A DNA stretch of 64,000 nucleotides from Synaphobranchus kaupii (GCA_029718625.1 CM056396.1:28515114-28579113); one strand, 5' to 3'; positions 12,801 through 22,909 are shown, numbered from the stretch's first letter. Program-made: numbers and translations. Notes: generated by a model not told the origin, from the letters alone.

Positions 12801-15800
12801 AAGGATAAGTTCGCTATTTTGGACCTTGGACCCTATTTGCGGTCTGTCTTCCATGAACCTGACACATTGAGTCCATATTTTCGCTGATCGGTCCAGTATT
12901 GAGCTCGCTACAGATTTCCTGTAGGCTCTCACTGGGCTACAATAGAAGTCAACGGGGCAATTATAAATGTTATGGAAAAACAACGATAAATGTGCTTTCA
13001 TGTACAATAAATGAGACGGGAAGCTCAGGGTGTATTGTTACCGGTCTCAGTATGCTCTCCTGTGAAATGTATCTCAATCCGAACATTTTTACGTGCTTGG
13101 CATGGCTTGGAAGTAAGCATTTCTCTGTTGCTTGTTTTCGCTGCTCCCGCGGAGTACTATGTGTCGGGGGTGGGGGAGCGGGAAGGTGTGCCGGCCGTTT
13201 ACGAAACTATCTATGTGAGCAGTCTGCGTTTGTTTACCTGCAGCAACGTAGGCTACAATTTCCGCAAAAAAACTTGGATGATGGATGACTATAATGATTA
13301 CGAAGACGAAGAATTCGATTTTGACTTTGACATTACTGGCTACAGATTTGAGCCAGAATACACGGACACGGAACTACAAGAGATGGATGATAAGAGAGCA
13401 AGAGAAGAGAGAGAGGCTGAAGTTGCGCAGGTAATGTAAATTGTTACAAATGATGATTACAAACACTGCGTTACAAATAGTTCTGCTGTAGGCTACTAGC
13501 TAGTAAACTCCAACGGGAGGTCAGGATTTGTGATCAACTGCTTTTCAAGCGGCCTCTCTACAACGTAGCTAGACTGCGGAAGTTTACAGTGCGAGGTAGT
13601 GCGGTCGGAGAAATAGTTCTGTTTCAAATGGAACTGTTGTTTCAACGTTCGGTTTGCGTTTGCGATAACCTACATTTCACAGGAGAGCATACTGAGACCG
13701 TAAGAATACACACTGAGCTATAAAAGCACATTTATCGTTATTTTTCCATAACATTTCTAATTGCCCCGTTGACTTCTATTGTAGCCCAGTGAGAGCCTAC
13801 AGGAAATCTGTAGCTAGCTCAATACTGGACCCGATCAGCGAAAATATGGACTCAATGTGTCAGGTTCATGGAAGACAGACCGCAAATAGGGTCCAAGGTC
13901 CAAAATAGCGAACTTATCCTTTAAGTGTTTAGTTTGCTGCCAGATGTGGGCTGCTCTGCTCTGTGCTGCCCCCTGGTGGAGAGTCGCTGAATGGCGGCCC
14001 CATCACCGCAACTGTTCTCTGGGAATCTCTGCTCTCACTGATACAAAGTGTACATACTGTACATCTCTGCACCTTAGTGAGGACGACTACAGCATCAACC
14101 ACAACAGAGAATGGAAGCATGACAAAGGACAGAATAGCAGGTACATGTTTAAACTCACCTTTTTATTCCTCTTTTCAAATGACCTCATTTAATCCATTTA
14201 ATGCAAGCCCTCGCAACTTTCGCGGTGTTTCGTTGATTTCAAATCAAATCAATATTTATTTATCTAGCGCATTTCACAACTAGTTGTCACAATGCGCTTC
14301 ACAGAAAAGACCCAGCCTAAACCCCCACAAGAGCAAGCCAAAGGCAACAGTGGCAAGGAAAAGCTCCCTGGTGTAACTAGGAAGAAACCTTGGGAGGAAC
14401 CAGACTCAAGGGGGGGAACCCATCCTCCTCTGGTCAGCTCAGGGTCTAGGGCTTAATGACCAGCATGGTCAAAACAGCCAATGTCCATGATAATAGAATT
14501 TGCAGCAGATAGATGACAGTCCAGATGTGGCGGCGATGATGGTGGGGAACCGGGCGCCGATGGCGGCGGGTGCAGCGGGCAGCGGTGTGAGGAGGGGAGG
14601 GGCAAGCGGCGACGGAGAGGAAGCCGGACAGCAGCGGTGAGGAAGTCCAGTTGACAGAAACTCTCAAGATGCAGGGCATAAGCCCCGCTGGCAGAATGTA
14701 GAAAGAGAGAGAGAAAACAGTGAGGGAAAGTGTAATACAGCAGCAGGAGCACCAACTGGGGGAGGGGGTTGGACAAGTGCCCCCGCTAGGAGTAGTCTAT
14801 AGCTGCATAGCTATGAAGACAGCATTTGAGAACCCATCCAGTCATGGGAGGGAAAACAATCCTACCCACCTATCAAGAGCCAGCCCAGGAAGATGGGGTC
14901 ACAGCTGTTGACAGGTGACAGTAAGGAAAGGATGCCACCCCACATTACCACATTATTTGGTAGGGTGTTCCACAGTAGTGGCGCTCTAGGAGAAAGCTCT
15001 ACCACCCGTCAAGTTTAGATATTCTAGGGACTACTAAGTAGCCTGCGTCTTGGGAACAAAGTGATCTTTTCGGCTTAAATGGTAAAAGCAGATTACATAT
15101 ATACACTGGCGCAAGTCCATTTAAAGCTTTAAAGGTCAGAAGCAAAACCTTAAAGTCTATCCTAAACTTAATTGGTAGCCAATGAAGCAATGCTTGCACT
15201 GGGGTAATATGCTCATACTTCTTAGTTCTAGTCAAAATGTGAGCGGCTGCATTCTGCACAAGCTGGAGATTATTTAACAAGGACTTAGGGCAGCCAGATA
15301 GCAGGGCATTACAGTAATCTAACCTAGACGTAACAAAAGCATGGATCAATTTCTCTGCGTCTCCTTCTGATAGGAAGTGCCTTATTTTAGTTATGTTCCT
15401 TAACTGAAAGAAAGCTACTCTAGATATGTTTTTTATGTGCGCGCTAAAGGTTAGATCTGGGTCTATAGTAACACCTAGGTCTTTCACAGCTGAATTTGGA
15501 ACAACTAAACAACCATCAAAATTTAAAGTAGATGTACACAATTTCTCCCTTTGTTTTTTTGGACCTAAAACCAGCATTTCAGTCTTTTCTGAGTTTAGGA
15601 GCAGGAAATTAGAAAGCATCCAAGCTTTAATATCTGCAATACAAGCCTCTAATCGAGAAAGTGGTAGTGCCTCGCCAGGTTTCATGGAAATGTATATCTG
15701 CGTATCGTCCGCATAGCAGTGAAAATCTACCCCATGTGCCTGAATAATTTCACCAAGGGGTAGCATATATAATGAAAAGAGTACTGGACCTAGCACTGAT

Positions 15801-18800
15801 CTATTGTATCAAAAGCTGCACTTAGGTCAAGGAGTACAAGAACAGACACAGAGTTTCGGTCGGCTGATAATAGTAAATATTAAATCATTAATTTTGCGTT
15901 AATAGTTACTATCGCGACATCACAAAATCCTGGAGGGACTGATATCTCAGTGAGGCCGACTACAGCATCAACCACAACAGAGATTGGAAGCATGGGACGA
16001 AACTGGACAAAGGACAGAATATCAGGTGCATGTTTAAACTGACCTTTTTATTCCAGAACCCTCTGTCTTAAAGGAATGGTTCAGAATTTTGGACATAATG
16101 TCTCAATTACGACTTACCCTTGATGTAGTTGATTGATGGAAAGTGTAGTATAATGGTTAAGGAACTGGCCTTGTAACCAAAAGGTTGCAGGTTCGATTCC
16201 CAGGTAGGACACTGTCGTTGTACCCTTGAGCAAGGTACTAAACCTGAATTGCTTCAGTATATATCCAGTTGTATAAATGGATAATATGTAAAAAAAAAAG
16301 ATAAAATGTTGTGTAAGTCGCTCTGGATAAGAGCGTCTGCTAAATGCCAATGTCTGCTAATGTAATGTAATGTAATGGAAACCATTTTCAGCTAATTCCA
16401 TACTGTCCTTCTTTTGGACATACACACGTTGCTAATGCTAGCGCAACTCTATGGTTACCAGTAGCATCCACTACCAAACGCACTTAAACACTCCACAGTG
16501 CACCCAAAGCAAATAAAATATTACGACAGTCTATCAGGGTTAATTTGAGTGTTTATACCATAAATTTTGAAGTCAAACTATCGTTGAATCCTTTACTTTG
16601 TGCTGACCTATATTCTCTGTGGAATTAGAATATACGGAGAAGTATGGCGGCGGAGCGATACTTTACGTTACCTATGCATGTAGTGCCAGCACTGGTCGAC
16701 TACAACAACAAAGAAGAGCAACAAGTTGCAATGGCCATGTTCGCTCCGCCACCGTACTTCCACAGAGAATATAGGTCAGCACAAAGTAAAGGATTCAACG
16801 ATAGTTTGACTTAAAATGTCAAAAATGATGGTATAAACACTCAAAATAACCCCGATAGACTGTCGTCATATTTTATTTGCTTTGGGTGCACTGTGGAGTG
16901 TTTAAGTGTGTTTGGTAGTGGATGCTACCGGTTACCATAGAGTTGTGCTAGCATTAGCAACGTGTGTATGTCCAAAAGGACAGCATGGAATTAGCTGAAA
17001 ATGGTTTCCATAAATCAACTACGTCATGGGTAAGTCGTAATTGAGACATTATGTCCAAAATTCCGAACCATCCCTTTAACCCTTTTCGGTAAAGTGAAGT
17101 TTGTTGGAAGAAATGTTAATATTTATTCTGTGGATTAGCCTCATAATTAATAATGTTAATTGTGCCCCTGTGATGTCAGTGAGTGTTTTGACGTGCGAAC
17201 TGACCTGAAGTACAGCCTTCCTGTGATGTCTGTTCTGTTTATGATAAAGTGGCTGTCACCGTGGTTGCGATATGCTTGATCGCCGTGCTGCTCGTCGCCT
17301 TGTGGAAGTGGCGTACCATGCATAGAGGTAAGCTGGGAGGAGTGGGGAGGGGGGGGGTGGGGCGGGGCGGGGCTCTCGGGCCTGTTACACTCTGAGGAGT
17401 CGCTCTGAGGAGTCGCTCTCACACTGAGGAGTCGCTCTGAGGAGTCGCTCTGAGGAGTCTCTCTCACACTGAGGAGTCGCTCTGAGGAGTCGCTCTCACA
17501 CTGAGGAGTCGCTCTGAGGAGTCGCTCTGAGGAGTCGCTCTGAGGAGTCGCTCTGAGGAGTCTCTCTCACACTGAGGAGTCGCACTGAGGAGTCTCTCTC
17601 ACACTGAGGAGTCGCTCTGAGGAGTCGCTCTGAGGAGTCGCTCTGAGGAGTCGCTCTGAGGAGTCGCTCTGAGGAGTCGCTCTGAGGAGTCTCTCTCACA
17701 CTGAGGAGTCGCTCTGAGGAGTCGCTCTCACACTGAGGAGTCGCTCTCACACTGAGGAGTCGCTCTCACACTGAGGAGTCGCTCTGAGGAGTCGCTCTGA
17801 GGAGTCTCTCTCACACTGAGGAGTCGCTCTGAGGAGTCTCTCTCACACTGAGGAGTCGCTCTGAGGAGTCTCTCTCACACTGAGGAGTCGCTCTGAGGAG
17901 TCTCTCTCATACTGAGGAGTCGCTCTGAGGAGTCGCTCTGAGGAGTCGCTCTGAGGAGTCGCTCTGAGGAGTCGCTCTGAGGAGTCTCTCACACTGAGGA
18001 GTCGCTCTGAGGAGTCGCTCTCACACTGAGGAGTCGCTCTCACACTGAGGAGTTGCTCTGAGGAGTCTCTCTCACACTGAGGAGTCGCTCTGAGGAGTCG
18101 CTCTGAGGAGTCGCTCTGAGGAGTCGCTCTGAGGAGTCGCTCTGAGGAGTCTCTCACAGGAGTCTCTCACACTGAGGAGTCGCTCTGAGGAGTTGCTCTC
18201 ACACTGAGGAGTCGCTCTGAGGAGTTGCTCTCACACTGAGGAGTCGCTCTGAGGAGTCGCTCTCACACTGAGGAGTCGCTCTGAGGAGTCGCTCTCACAC
18301 TGAGGAGTTGCTCTCACACTGAGGAGTCGCTCTCACACTGAGGAGTCGCTCTCACACTGAGGAGTCGCTCTGAGGAGTCACTCTCACACTGAGGAGTCAC
18401 ACTGAGGAGTCACGCTCCCTCTCTTTCCCAGCCAGCAGGAGCACGGAAGTGGAAAACCACACCTACGAGACCATAGAGGAACGAGCTGCTGCAAAAGAAG
18501 ACCGTAGTGAGTTCACCTCTCAGTATGAACCCCAGAGAATTCACCGGCACCCTTTCAGAGAAGTGTTCAATGGTAAATCAGCTCTGATAGAGCACATTTT
18601 TTTTTGATTGGACGATACTCGAGAGGTAGGTTAGTCACACGTGACTGTATTCCTGAGGCTGTTGAGTGCCACTCTGGTGCAGAATTTACTTCAATGTCAA
18701 TGGAAAAATATTGGATTAAAAGCCATCTGCTGTAATGTTGCTTCTAGTGCATGAGTCATTTAAAAAAGAAAAAAGAATGCCCCCCAATCGTATTCCAGTG

Positions 18801-21007
18801 CTCACTGCCACAGTCACTGCTGGGTCATACACTGCCACAGTCACTGCTGGGTCATACACTGCCACAGTCACTGCTGGGTCATAACAGGCGGTATTGCTGG
18901 GTCATTTGTGAATTTGTTTATTTGTTAACACAGATCAGCAGATCCCAGGGGAGCCTTTATACCATTTAGCACAGAAACCGCAGACTTCAGGAGACGACGG
19001 TACAGAGACTCATCTTCATTATTTATTATTTGAAAGAATTTTTGCATATTTTCACGCTGCAGCTGTTTTTGTACGTGTGATATCACTAGTCCTCCGGCCA
19101 CATGGTGGCGCAGTGGAATTTGCTGGTTTCCTGGTTATTAATTGTAACATTGGCTTGTCTTGCAGATTTCAAGAAGTCAAGTGAGGCCATATACACTTTG
19201 GCCCAGAACCCCTTGGCCTCAGGTGACAATGGTACAGAATAATTTTTACCCTTCATTGGTTGAAAAACAGTCACAGGTTTAGCCGAGCATTCATGAACAT
19301 GCTATAACAGCAGGTTTATGACGGTGCATCTATATAGAATAGAGTAGAATAGAATAACTTTTATTTTCCTGCTTGGGAACTTCAGTTGTAGCCCCAGCAA
19401 CAACAAAAAAGACATAGACAGTGGGGCAGACCCACAACACACAAACATATCAAACAAAGACATTCAATATAATCATTGCATTAATCAAACTAATTAAGTG
19501 AATTAAAGTGGAATACAGCCATGATTAAAAATAGCGCCCGCTGTCCCGAGATGTCCAGTGTCATTATTAAGCAGTCCAACACACAAACTCCGCCTCCACG
19601 ACTTTCCTCCATACACGCAGTGTTGCGGTCTCTGTACACTGTCGAAACGGAGCACCGAACTGCGTCAGCCTTCCCAGTCGTCGCCTCACTCCTCCCCCGC
19701 ATTATCTTCTCCTTTCTTTTCCCTGGTGGCCTTTCGTAGATTGCCTGCAGTCCTAGATCAGTCCCGAGTCCCGACATCTTCAACTCCGGTGAAGAACGAT
19801 GGTGAACTTTGTAGCTGCAGATCCTCAGTCATTCCTGAGGATATTTTGTGAATGCGTCTCCATGGTGACGAACACAAACAAAATTATTCCGAATATACAA
19901 ATCGTCAATAATATCAAAACGAGCAGCATGAGTGCCCTGAACAATCTCCAGCCCGCTTTCCCCGTCCCACAACAGACACACAACAGACACACAACAGCGC
20001 ATGAAAAACACAAAAGACAAAAGCCAGACACAACAATATACATTCAAATTAACAAACACGAACACAAGAGACAGCTGGACTACATGTCGCCATTACAGCG
20101 CCACGTGACGTGATATATACAGGTGGGTGACAAAGGAAAAACCAACATAAAGTGTCTTAGTAAGGTGTTGGGCCACCACGAGCCGTCAGAACAGAGCCAG
20201 AATGCGCCTTGGCATAGATTCTACCTCTAGTCTAGCATAGATTCTAGTCTCTGGAACTCTACTGGAGGGATGGAACCATTCTTCCAAAAGTTATTCCCTC
20301 ATTTGGTGTTTTGATGATGGCGGTGGAGAGCGCTGTCTAACACGTCGGTCCAAAATCTCCCATAGGTGTTCAATTGGGTTGAAATCTGGTGACTGCAAAG
20401 GCCATAGCATATGATTCACATCATTTTCATACTCATCAAACTATTCAGCATGCCCTGTGGATGGGGCCATTGTCATCCTGGAAGAGACCACTCCCATCAG
20501 GATAGAACTGTTTAATTATAGGATAAACGTGATCACTCAGAATAACTTTGTATTGATTTGCAGTGACCCTTTCCTATAAGGGTACCCAAACCATGCCAGG
20601 AAAATGCCCCCCCCCCCCCACAGCATAACAGAGCCACCGGACCCCCTCACTGTAGGGGTTTTTCCATTCATTTGTCACACGTCTGTATGTGTGTATGATA
20701 TGATATATGATATAACAGGCTTATAACAATGCATTCATATATTTGCTATAACATGTTTATGACAGTGAATTCATATATATGATATAAGGGTTCTATGACA
20801 GTGCATTCATGTATATGATATAACAGATTTATGACAGCGCATTCATATACATGCTGTAACAGACTGTATTATTTGGAAAATCTTTCATTTTTTGGCGCAG
20901 GTCTACAGAAAGAAAAGGAGGCTGAGTACTGCTTGGCTGAGAAGCCATGGACCTCCAGAGATGATGGTGCAGAAGCTTCAGCCTCCGTTTCAGAACTCAA
21001 CGTCTAA
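9744..21007 (+). CDS. Gene A: predicted type I membrane protein with Lys/Gly-repeat ectodomain and tyrosine-motif tail (11 candidate exons)
   Basis: Candidate exons: 9744-9805, 11007-11090, 12066-12131, 12433-12741, 14078-14140, 15951-16025, 17250-17327, 18432-18506 (or -18572), 18934-18999, 19166-19231 and 20901-21007. From exon 2 on, every internal exon is phase 1-1 with GT-AG borders, and the join stays open to TAA. Order: possible signal peptide, acidic GSGSESGE stretch resembling glycosaminoglycan attachment sites, Lys/Gly repeats (KGGKGG), two Thr-rich stalk exons, one hydrophobic TM helix followed by Lys/Arg, then a tail with HTYETI and three YxLA motifs. No Ig, lectin or enzyme domain is visible. 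The YxLA motifs lack the +3 hydrophobic residue of ITIMs. It may be a mucin-like or proteoglycan-like surface protein. Exon 1 ends in phase 2 whereas exon 2 needs phase 1, so the 5' end is unresolved. Confidence 0.6.
9806..11006 (+). other. Gene A intron 1
   Basis: AT-rich. I searched it for an Ig-domain exon and found none. A strong acceptor at 10970 (ttttttaaacag) would extend exon 2 upstream in the same frame, giving a hydrophobic stretch ending VCCVSG. That alternative also needs a phase 1 upstream exon. Confidence 0.4.
11007..11090 (+). CDS. Gene A exon 2, acidic Ser-Gly stretch
   Basis: The acceptor is tgtctcag, the donor ACAG|gtgaac, phase 1-1. It reads [20 protein letters not shown]. 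Acidic residues around Ser-Gly pairs match the usual context of glycosaminoglycan attachment; actual modification is inference. Confidence 0.6.
12066..12131 (+). CDS. Gene A exon 3, charged stalk
   Basis: The acceptor follows a long CT tract ending cttacaag, the donor is GAAG|gtaaac, phase 1-1, 22 codons. It reads [20 protein letters not shown]. Confidence 0.55.
12433..12741 (+). CDS. Gene A exon 4, Lys/Gly-repeat segment
   Basis: The acceptor is ctgcgtttcag and the donor ACAAG|gttaac, 103 codons, phase 1-1. After a polar start ([20 protein letters not shown]) it becomes Lys-rich, then forms about eight Gly-Gly-Lys triplets, then an acidic Ser-rich end ([18 protein letters not shown]). Opposite charge blocks flank the repeat. 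The true frame is fixed by phase; other frames of this GC-poor repeat also stay open but do not splice. The GGK repeat is not a collagen Gly-X-Y pattern with proline. Confidence 0.6.
12798..13924. mobile_element. Kolobok-type DNA element with long terminal inverted repeats, TTAA-flanked
   Basis: Left end TTAA-AGGATAAGTTCGCTAT and right end ATAGCGAACTTATCCT-TTAA are inverted copies for about 200 bp. TTAA target duplication and AGG termini fit the Kolobok superfamily. The interior holds a truncated acidic frame (13011-13439). The element sits in intron 4 of gene A. Confidence 0.75.
13285..13439 (+). pseudogene. Fragment of an element-encoded acidic protein
   Basis: An open stretch reads [20 protein letters not shown] then [16 protein letters not shown], ending in a Glu/Arg-rich helix at 13439. 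The GYRFEPEYT motif recalls N-termini of multicopy fish proteins spread by DNA transposons, some carrying P2X7-like C-terminal domains (from memory). No catalytic domain remains. Confidence 0.4.
14078..14140 (+). CDS. Gene A exon 5, Thr-rich stalk (first copy)
   Basis: The acceptor is tctgcaccttag, the donor GCAG|gtacat, 21 codons, phase 1-1. It reads [20 protein letters not shown], a likely O-glycosylated stalk. It is nearly identical to exon 6. Confidence 0.6.
14238..15830 (-). mobile_element. 5'-truncated L2-like LINE
   Basis: Reverse-strand open frame 15796-14999 encodes the C-terminal half of a reverse transcriptase, with the [11 protein letters not shown] active-site motif and a [13 protein letters not shown] block before it. 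The 3' end near 14238 has the L2-type tail (aaatcaatatttatttatct, then gcgcatttcacaac). The endonuclease and 5' half are missing. It separates the duplicated exons 5 and 6. Confidence 0.85.
14999..15796 (-). pseudogene. LINE reverse transcriptase, C-terminal part
   Basis: A 265-codon frame with YADD box, then [28 protein letters not shown] and [16 protein letters not shown], typical of the RT thumb/C-terminal region of L2/Rex1-like elements. It lacks the N-terminal RT blocks and the endonuclease, so it is a dead fragment. Confidence 0.8.
15951..16025 (+). CDS. Gene A exon 6, Thr-rich stalk (second copy)
   Basis: The acceptor is ctgatatctcag, the donor ATCAG|gtgcat, 25 codons, phase 1-1. It reads [20 protein letters not shown] and onwards. 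The start and end match exon 5, with four extra codons in the middle, and the following intron start (tgtttaaactgaccttttta) also matches. Confidence 0.6.
16068..17079. mobile_element. TTAA-flanked MITE with long inverted repeats
   Basis: The left end TTAA-AGGAATGGTTC and right end GAACCATCCCT-TTAA are inverted copies. Pairing extends inward for several hundred bases around a centre near 16690. It has no coding capacity, is Kolobok-like by target site and termini, and contains a nested SINE at 16143-16375. Confidence 0.8.
16143..16375 (+). mobile_element. tRNA-derived SINE nested in the MITE
   Basis: Starts gtgtagtataatggttaagg with an A-box-like segment, has the B box ggttcgattcc near 16190, an A-rich middle, the fish-type tail gtcgctctggataagagcgt and a (TGTAA)n end. 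It is flanked by TGGAAA duplications (16137-16142 and 16376-16381). Confidence 0.9.
17250..17327 (+). CDS. Gene A exon 7, transmembrane helix
   Basis: The acceptor is tttatgataaag, the donor AGAG|gtaagc, 26 codons, phase 1-1. It reads [20 protein letters not shown] followed by WRTMHR: about 20 hydrophobic residues and a basic stop-transfer end. Confidence 0.75.
17391..18418. repeat. 1 kb minisatellite built from gaggagtcgctct
   Basis: Units of 13 bp (gaggagtcgctct) and 19 bp (with inserted cacact) alternate irregularly across the intron between the TM exon and the first tail exon. Frames of [12 protein letters not shown] on the reverse strand are by-products. Confidence 0.95.
18432..18572 (+). 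CDS. Gene A exon 8, membrane-proximal tail with two possible donors
   Basis: The acceptor is ctctttcccag. It reads [20 protein letters not shown]. Donor 1 at 18507 (CCGTA|gtgagt) and donor 2 at 18573 (CAATG|gtaaat) both leave phase 1, so either exon length (75 or 141 nt) keeps the frame. The HTYETI motif is YxxI, a possible SH2 or endocytic signal. It is not a strict ITIM because the -2 position is His. Confidence 0.6.
18800..18885. repeat. 27 bp tandem repeat, three copies
   Basis: The unit is close to actgccacagtcactgctgg plus gtcatac, within a gene A intron. Confidence 0.9.
18934..18999 (+). CDS. Gene A exon 9, first YxLA exon
   Basis: The acceptor is ttaacacag, the donor GACG|gtacag, 22 codons, phase 1-1. 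It reads [20 protein letters not shown] and ends in DD. It is homologous to exons 10 and 11. Confidence 0.6.
19166..19231 (+). CDS. Gene A exon 10, second YxLA exon
   Basis: The acceptor is ttgtcttgcag, the donor AATG|gtacag, 22 codons, phase 1-1. It reads [20 protein letters not shown] and ends in DN. Length, phase and donor equal exon 9. Confidence 0.65.
19300..20118. other. Gene A intron 10, first part
   Basis: Contains an L2-like or SINE-like block near 19340-20100 (ataacttttattttcctgct start). Small frames on both strands (for example 19799-20113) have no recognisable domain. No exon supported. Confidence 0.35.
20119..20690 (-). mobile_element. Tc1/mariner fragment, reverse strand
   Basis: Begins caggtgggtgacaaaggaaa and ends ccattcatttgtcacac, which look like complementary ends. 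The reverse complement contains remnants of a Tc1-type transposase, including the block around the third catalytic residue ([11 protein letters not shown]). Short and broken by frameshifts and a C-run. Confidence 0.65.
20901..21007 (+). CDS. Gene A exon 11, third YxLA unit and C-terminus
   Basis: The acceptor is tttggcgcag. It reads [18 protein letters not shown] and then continues [12 protein letters not shown] to a TAA at 21005-21007. The position equivalent to the donors of exons 9 and 10 (GATG|gtgcag) is read through here, so the last copy became the terminal exon. Confidence 0.65.
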
Positions 21008-21057
21008 CATTTCCCACTGACCTCCCTGTGCTGGCTGCAATTTCTTCTATTGTGATA

Positions 21058-21063
21058 ATTAAA
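21058..21063 (+). terminator. Possible polyadenylation signal of gene A
   Basis: ATTAAA lies 50 bp after the gene A stop. Confidence 0.4.
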
Positions 21064-21183
21064 TCACATATTCATATTTATATATGTGATCTTTTTTACA
21101 GAGACATTATAGAAGATGCTATGTAAATGTGATGAAATGTTATATTTTTACAATAAGAATACTAATAATAGTTGTTCTTATTA

Positions 21184-22274
21184 CAACCCCAATTCCAAAA
21201 AAGTTGGGACAGTATGTAAAATGCACATAATTTACAAATCTGCTTTCTGCTTTTTTCTTTTACATATATTTATTTGAAAACAGTACAAAGAAAATATATT
21301 TAATGTTTTACCTTATCAACATTATTGATTTTTGTAAATATATGCTAATTCTGAATTTGCATCTGCAACATGTTCCAAAAAAGTTGGGACAGGGGCAAAA
21401 AAAAAAAAAAAAACACTGGGAAGCTCAAAAAAAAACCTGTTTGCCATTCCACAGGTAAACAGGTGATGCTATCATGGCTGGGTATTAAAGGATATCAAAA
21501 GACTCTTGATGTTTTATTTTCATGTACTCTTAGAAGCGATACTATAACTTCTCTGCATTTGAATGGATCTCTATGGGAATTGGGAGGTGGGACTAGATTC
21601 AGCTAGAAATGACACAGGAATAGTATGGAACCCATGGCTGGAAGTCATCAAGTGTCTGAGGTATCAAATGAGCCTCAAACCATCACTCTGCTGCCAGATA
21701 TATATGGATGGATCACTTTAAGAGTTGTTTCTCCTGACTCATTTTCCTATTGAACTCTATGGAAAAATAAGCCAGGAGAAACAACCCTCCAAGTGATCCA
21801 TCCATATCTACTGCATATCTGGCAGCAGTGTGATGGTTTGAGGCTCGTCTGATACCTCAGACCCTTGATTACTTACAACCATGGGTTCCATACTATTCCC
21901 ATGTCATTTACGGCTTAATCTAGTCCCACCCCCCAAATCCCATAGAGATCCATTCAAATGCAGAGAGGTTATAGTATCGCTGAAAATAAAATAGCAAGAG
22001 TCTTTTGATATCCTTTTATAACTAGTCATGATAGCATCACCTGTGTACCTGTGGAACGTTCCAAACAGGCGTTTTTTTTATTTCCCAGTCTTTTTTTTTG
22101 GCCCTGTCCCTACTTTTGGAACGTGTTGCAGGCGTATATTTACAAAAATCAATAAAGTTGATATTCTTTGTACTGATTTAAATTAAATATATGTCAAAGA
22201 GAATTTACAAATCACTGCTTTCTGCTTTTATGTGCATTTTACATCCTGTCCCAACTTTTTTGGAATTGGGGTTG
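21184..22274. mobile_element. Full-length foldback MITE (CAACCCCAATTCC family)
   Basis: TA-flanked ends CAACCCCAATTCCAAAAAAG and CTTTTTTGGAATTGGGGTTG. Inverted pairing continues through most of the 1.09 kb element (for example gatggatcactt / aagtgatccatc around the centre near 21750). Non-coding. This end sequence is a common fish repeat. Confidence 0.85.
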
Positions 22275-22909
22275 TATTATTACTGAATACTTCCTAAAAA
22301 AAAAAAATTTTTTTAAATGCTTGCATTGCTAGAAAATGTCTCATTAAAGAACATCTCCACTCTCCTCCCTTTCTCTGGCCTTTTCCTGCTTCCAGTCCCT
22401 TGTTTTTAGCCATTGCTACATCGCTAGCATTCTAACAGACATGGGTGAGTCAGGGTACCCAGGCTCTGCAAGCCATGAACTCCCGGACAGTGCTTGATTG
22501 GCCACTTCAAGCTTTAAACATGTCATCTTTAGTCAGCCCAAATCCATTCACTGGGTGCATTTACACCAGAGCGCTTATCTTGTCTTAGTCTTTGCTGTAT
22601 ATTCAGTTGCACAAAAGACAGCGCCCTGTATTCAGTCAATATCTGTCCTTGACTGACTTGCGAGTAAACGCCAGTGGAACAGTTTTTTTTTTTCTTTACA
22701 CAGTGTAAGAAACGTGCTCATGGTACGCAAATAGTTGGTGAAACGTTGACTCGGGACCATTTCACACGGAGTCAGTCATCTTCCTCAATGTCATGCAAGA
22801 CTGGTTTTCCCCTTTGCGTTTGGCATGACTCAATTCACTGTGATTTCCACACTGACCAATCACATCCCACTCGGCTTTCATACTCGCACTCCTGTACTTA
22901 TTGTTTTAG

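Noticed and set aside
12460..12801. Lys/Val-rich frame over the gene A Gly-Gly-Lys exon (KVVKVVKV)
   Set aside because: It starts at a non-ATG codon, crosses the exon donor and is out of phase with the flanking exons. Phase 1 splicing selects the Gly-Gly-Lys frame.
16143..16375. Possible tRNA gene (A and B boxes)
   Set aside because: No cloverleaf was confirmed, and the sequence continues into a SINE tail with target duplications. The same family recurs at 8508 and 32300.
18432..21007. Calling the gene A tail tyrosines ITIMs
   Set aside because: YHLA, YTLA and YCLA lack the +3 Leu/Ile/Val. HTYETI lacks the hydrophobic or Ser residue at -2.
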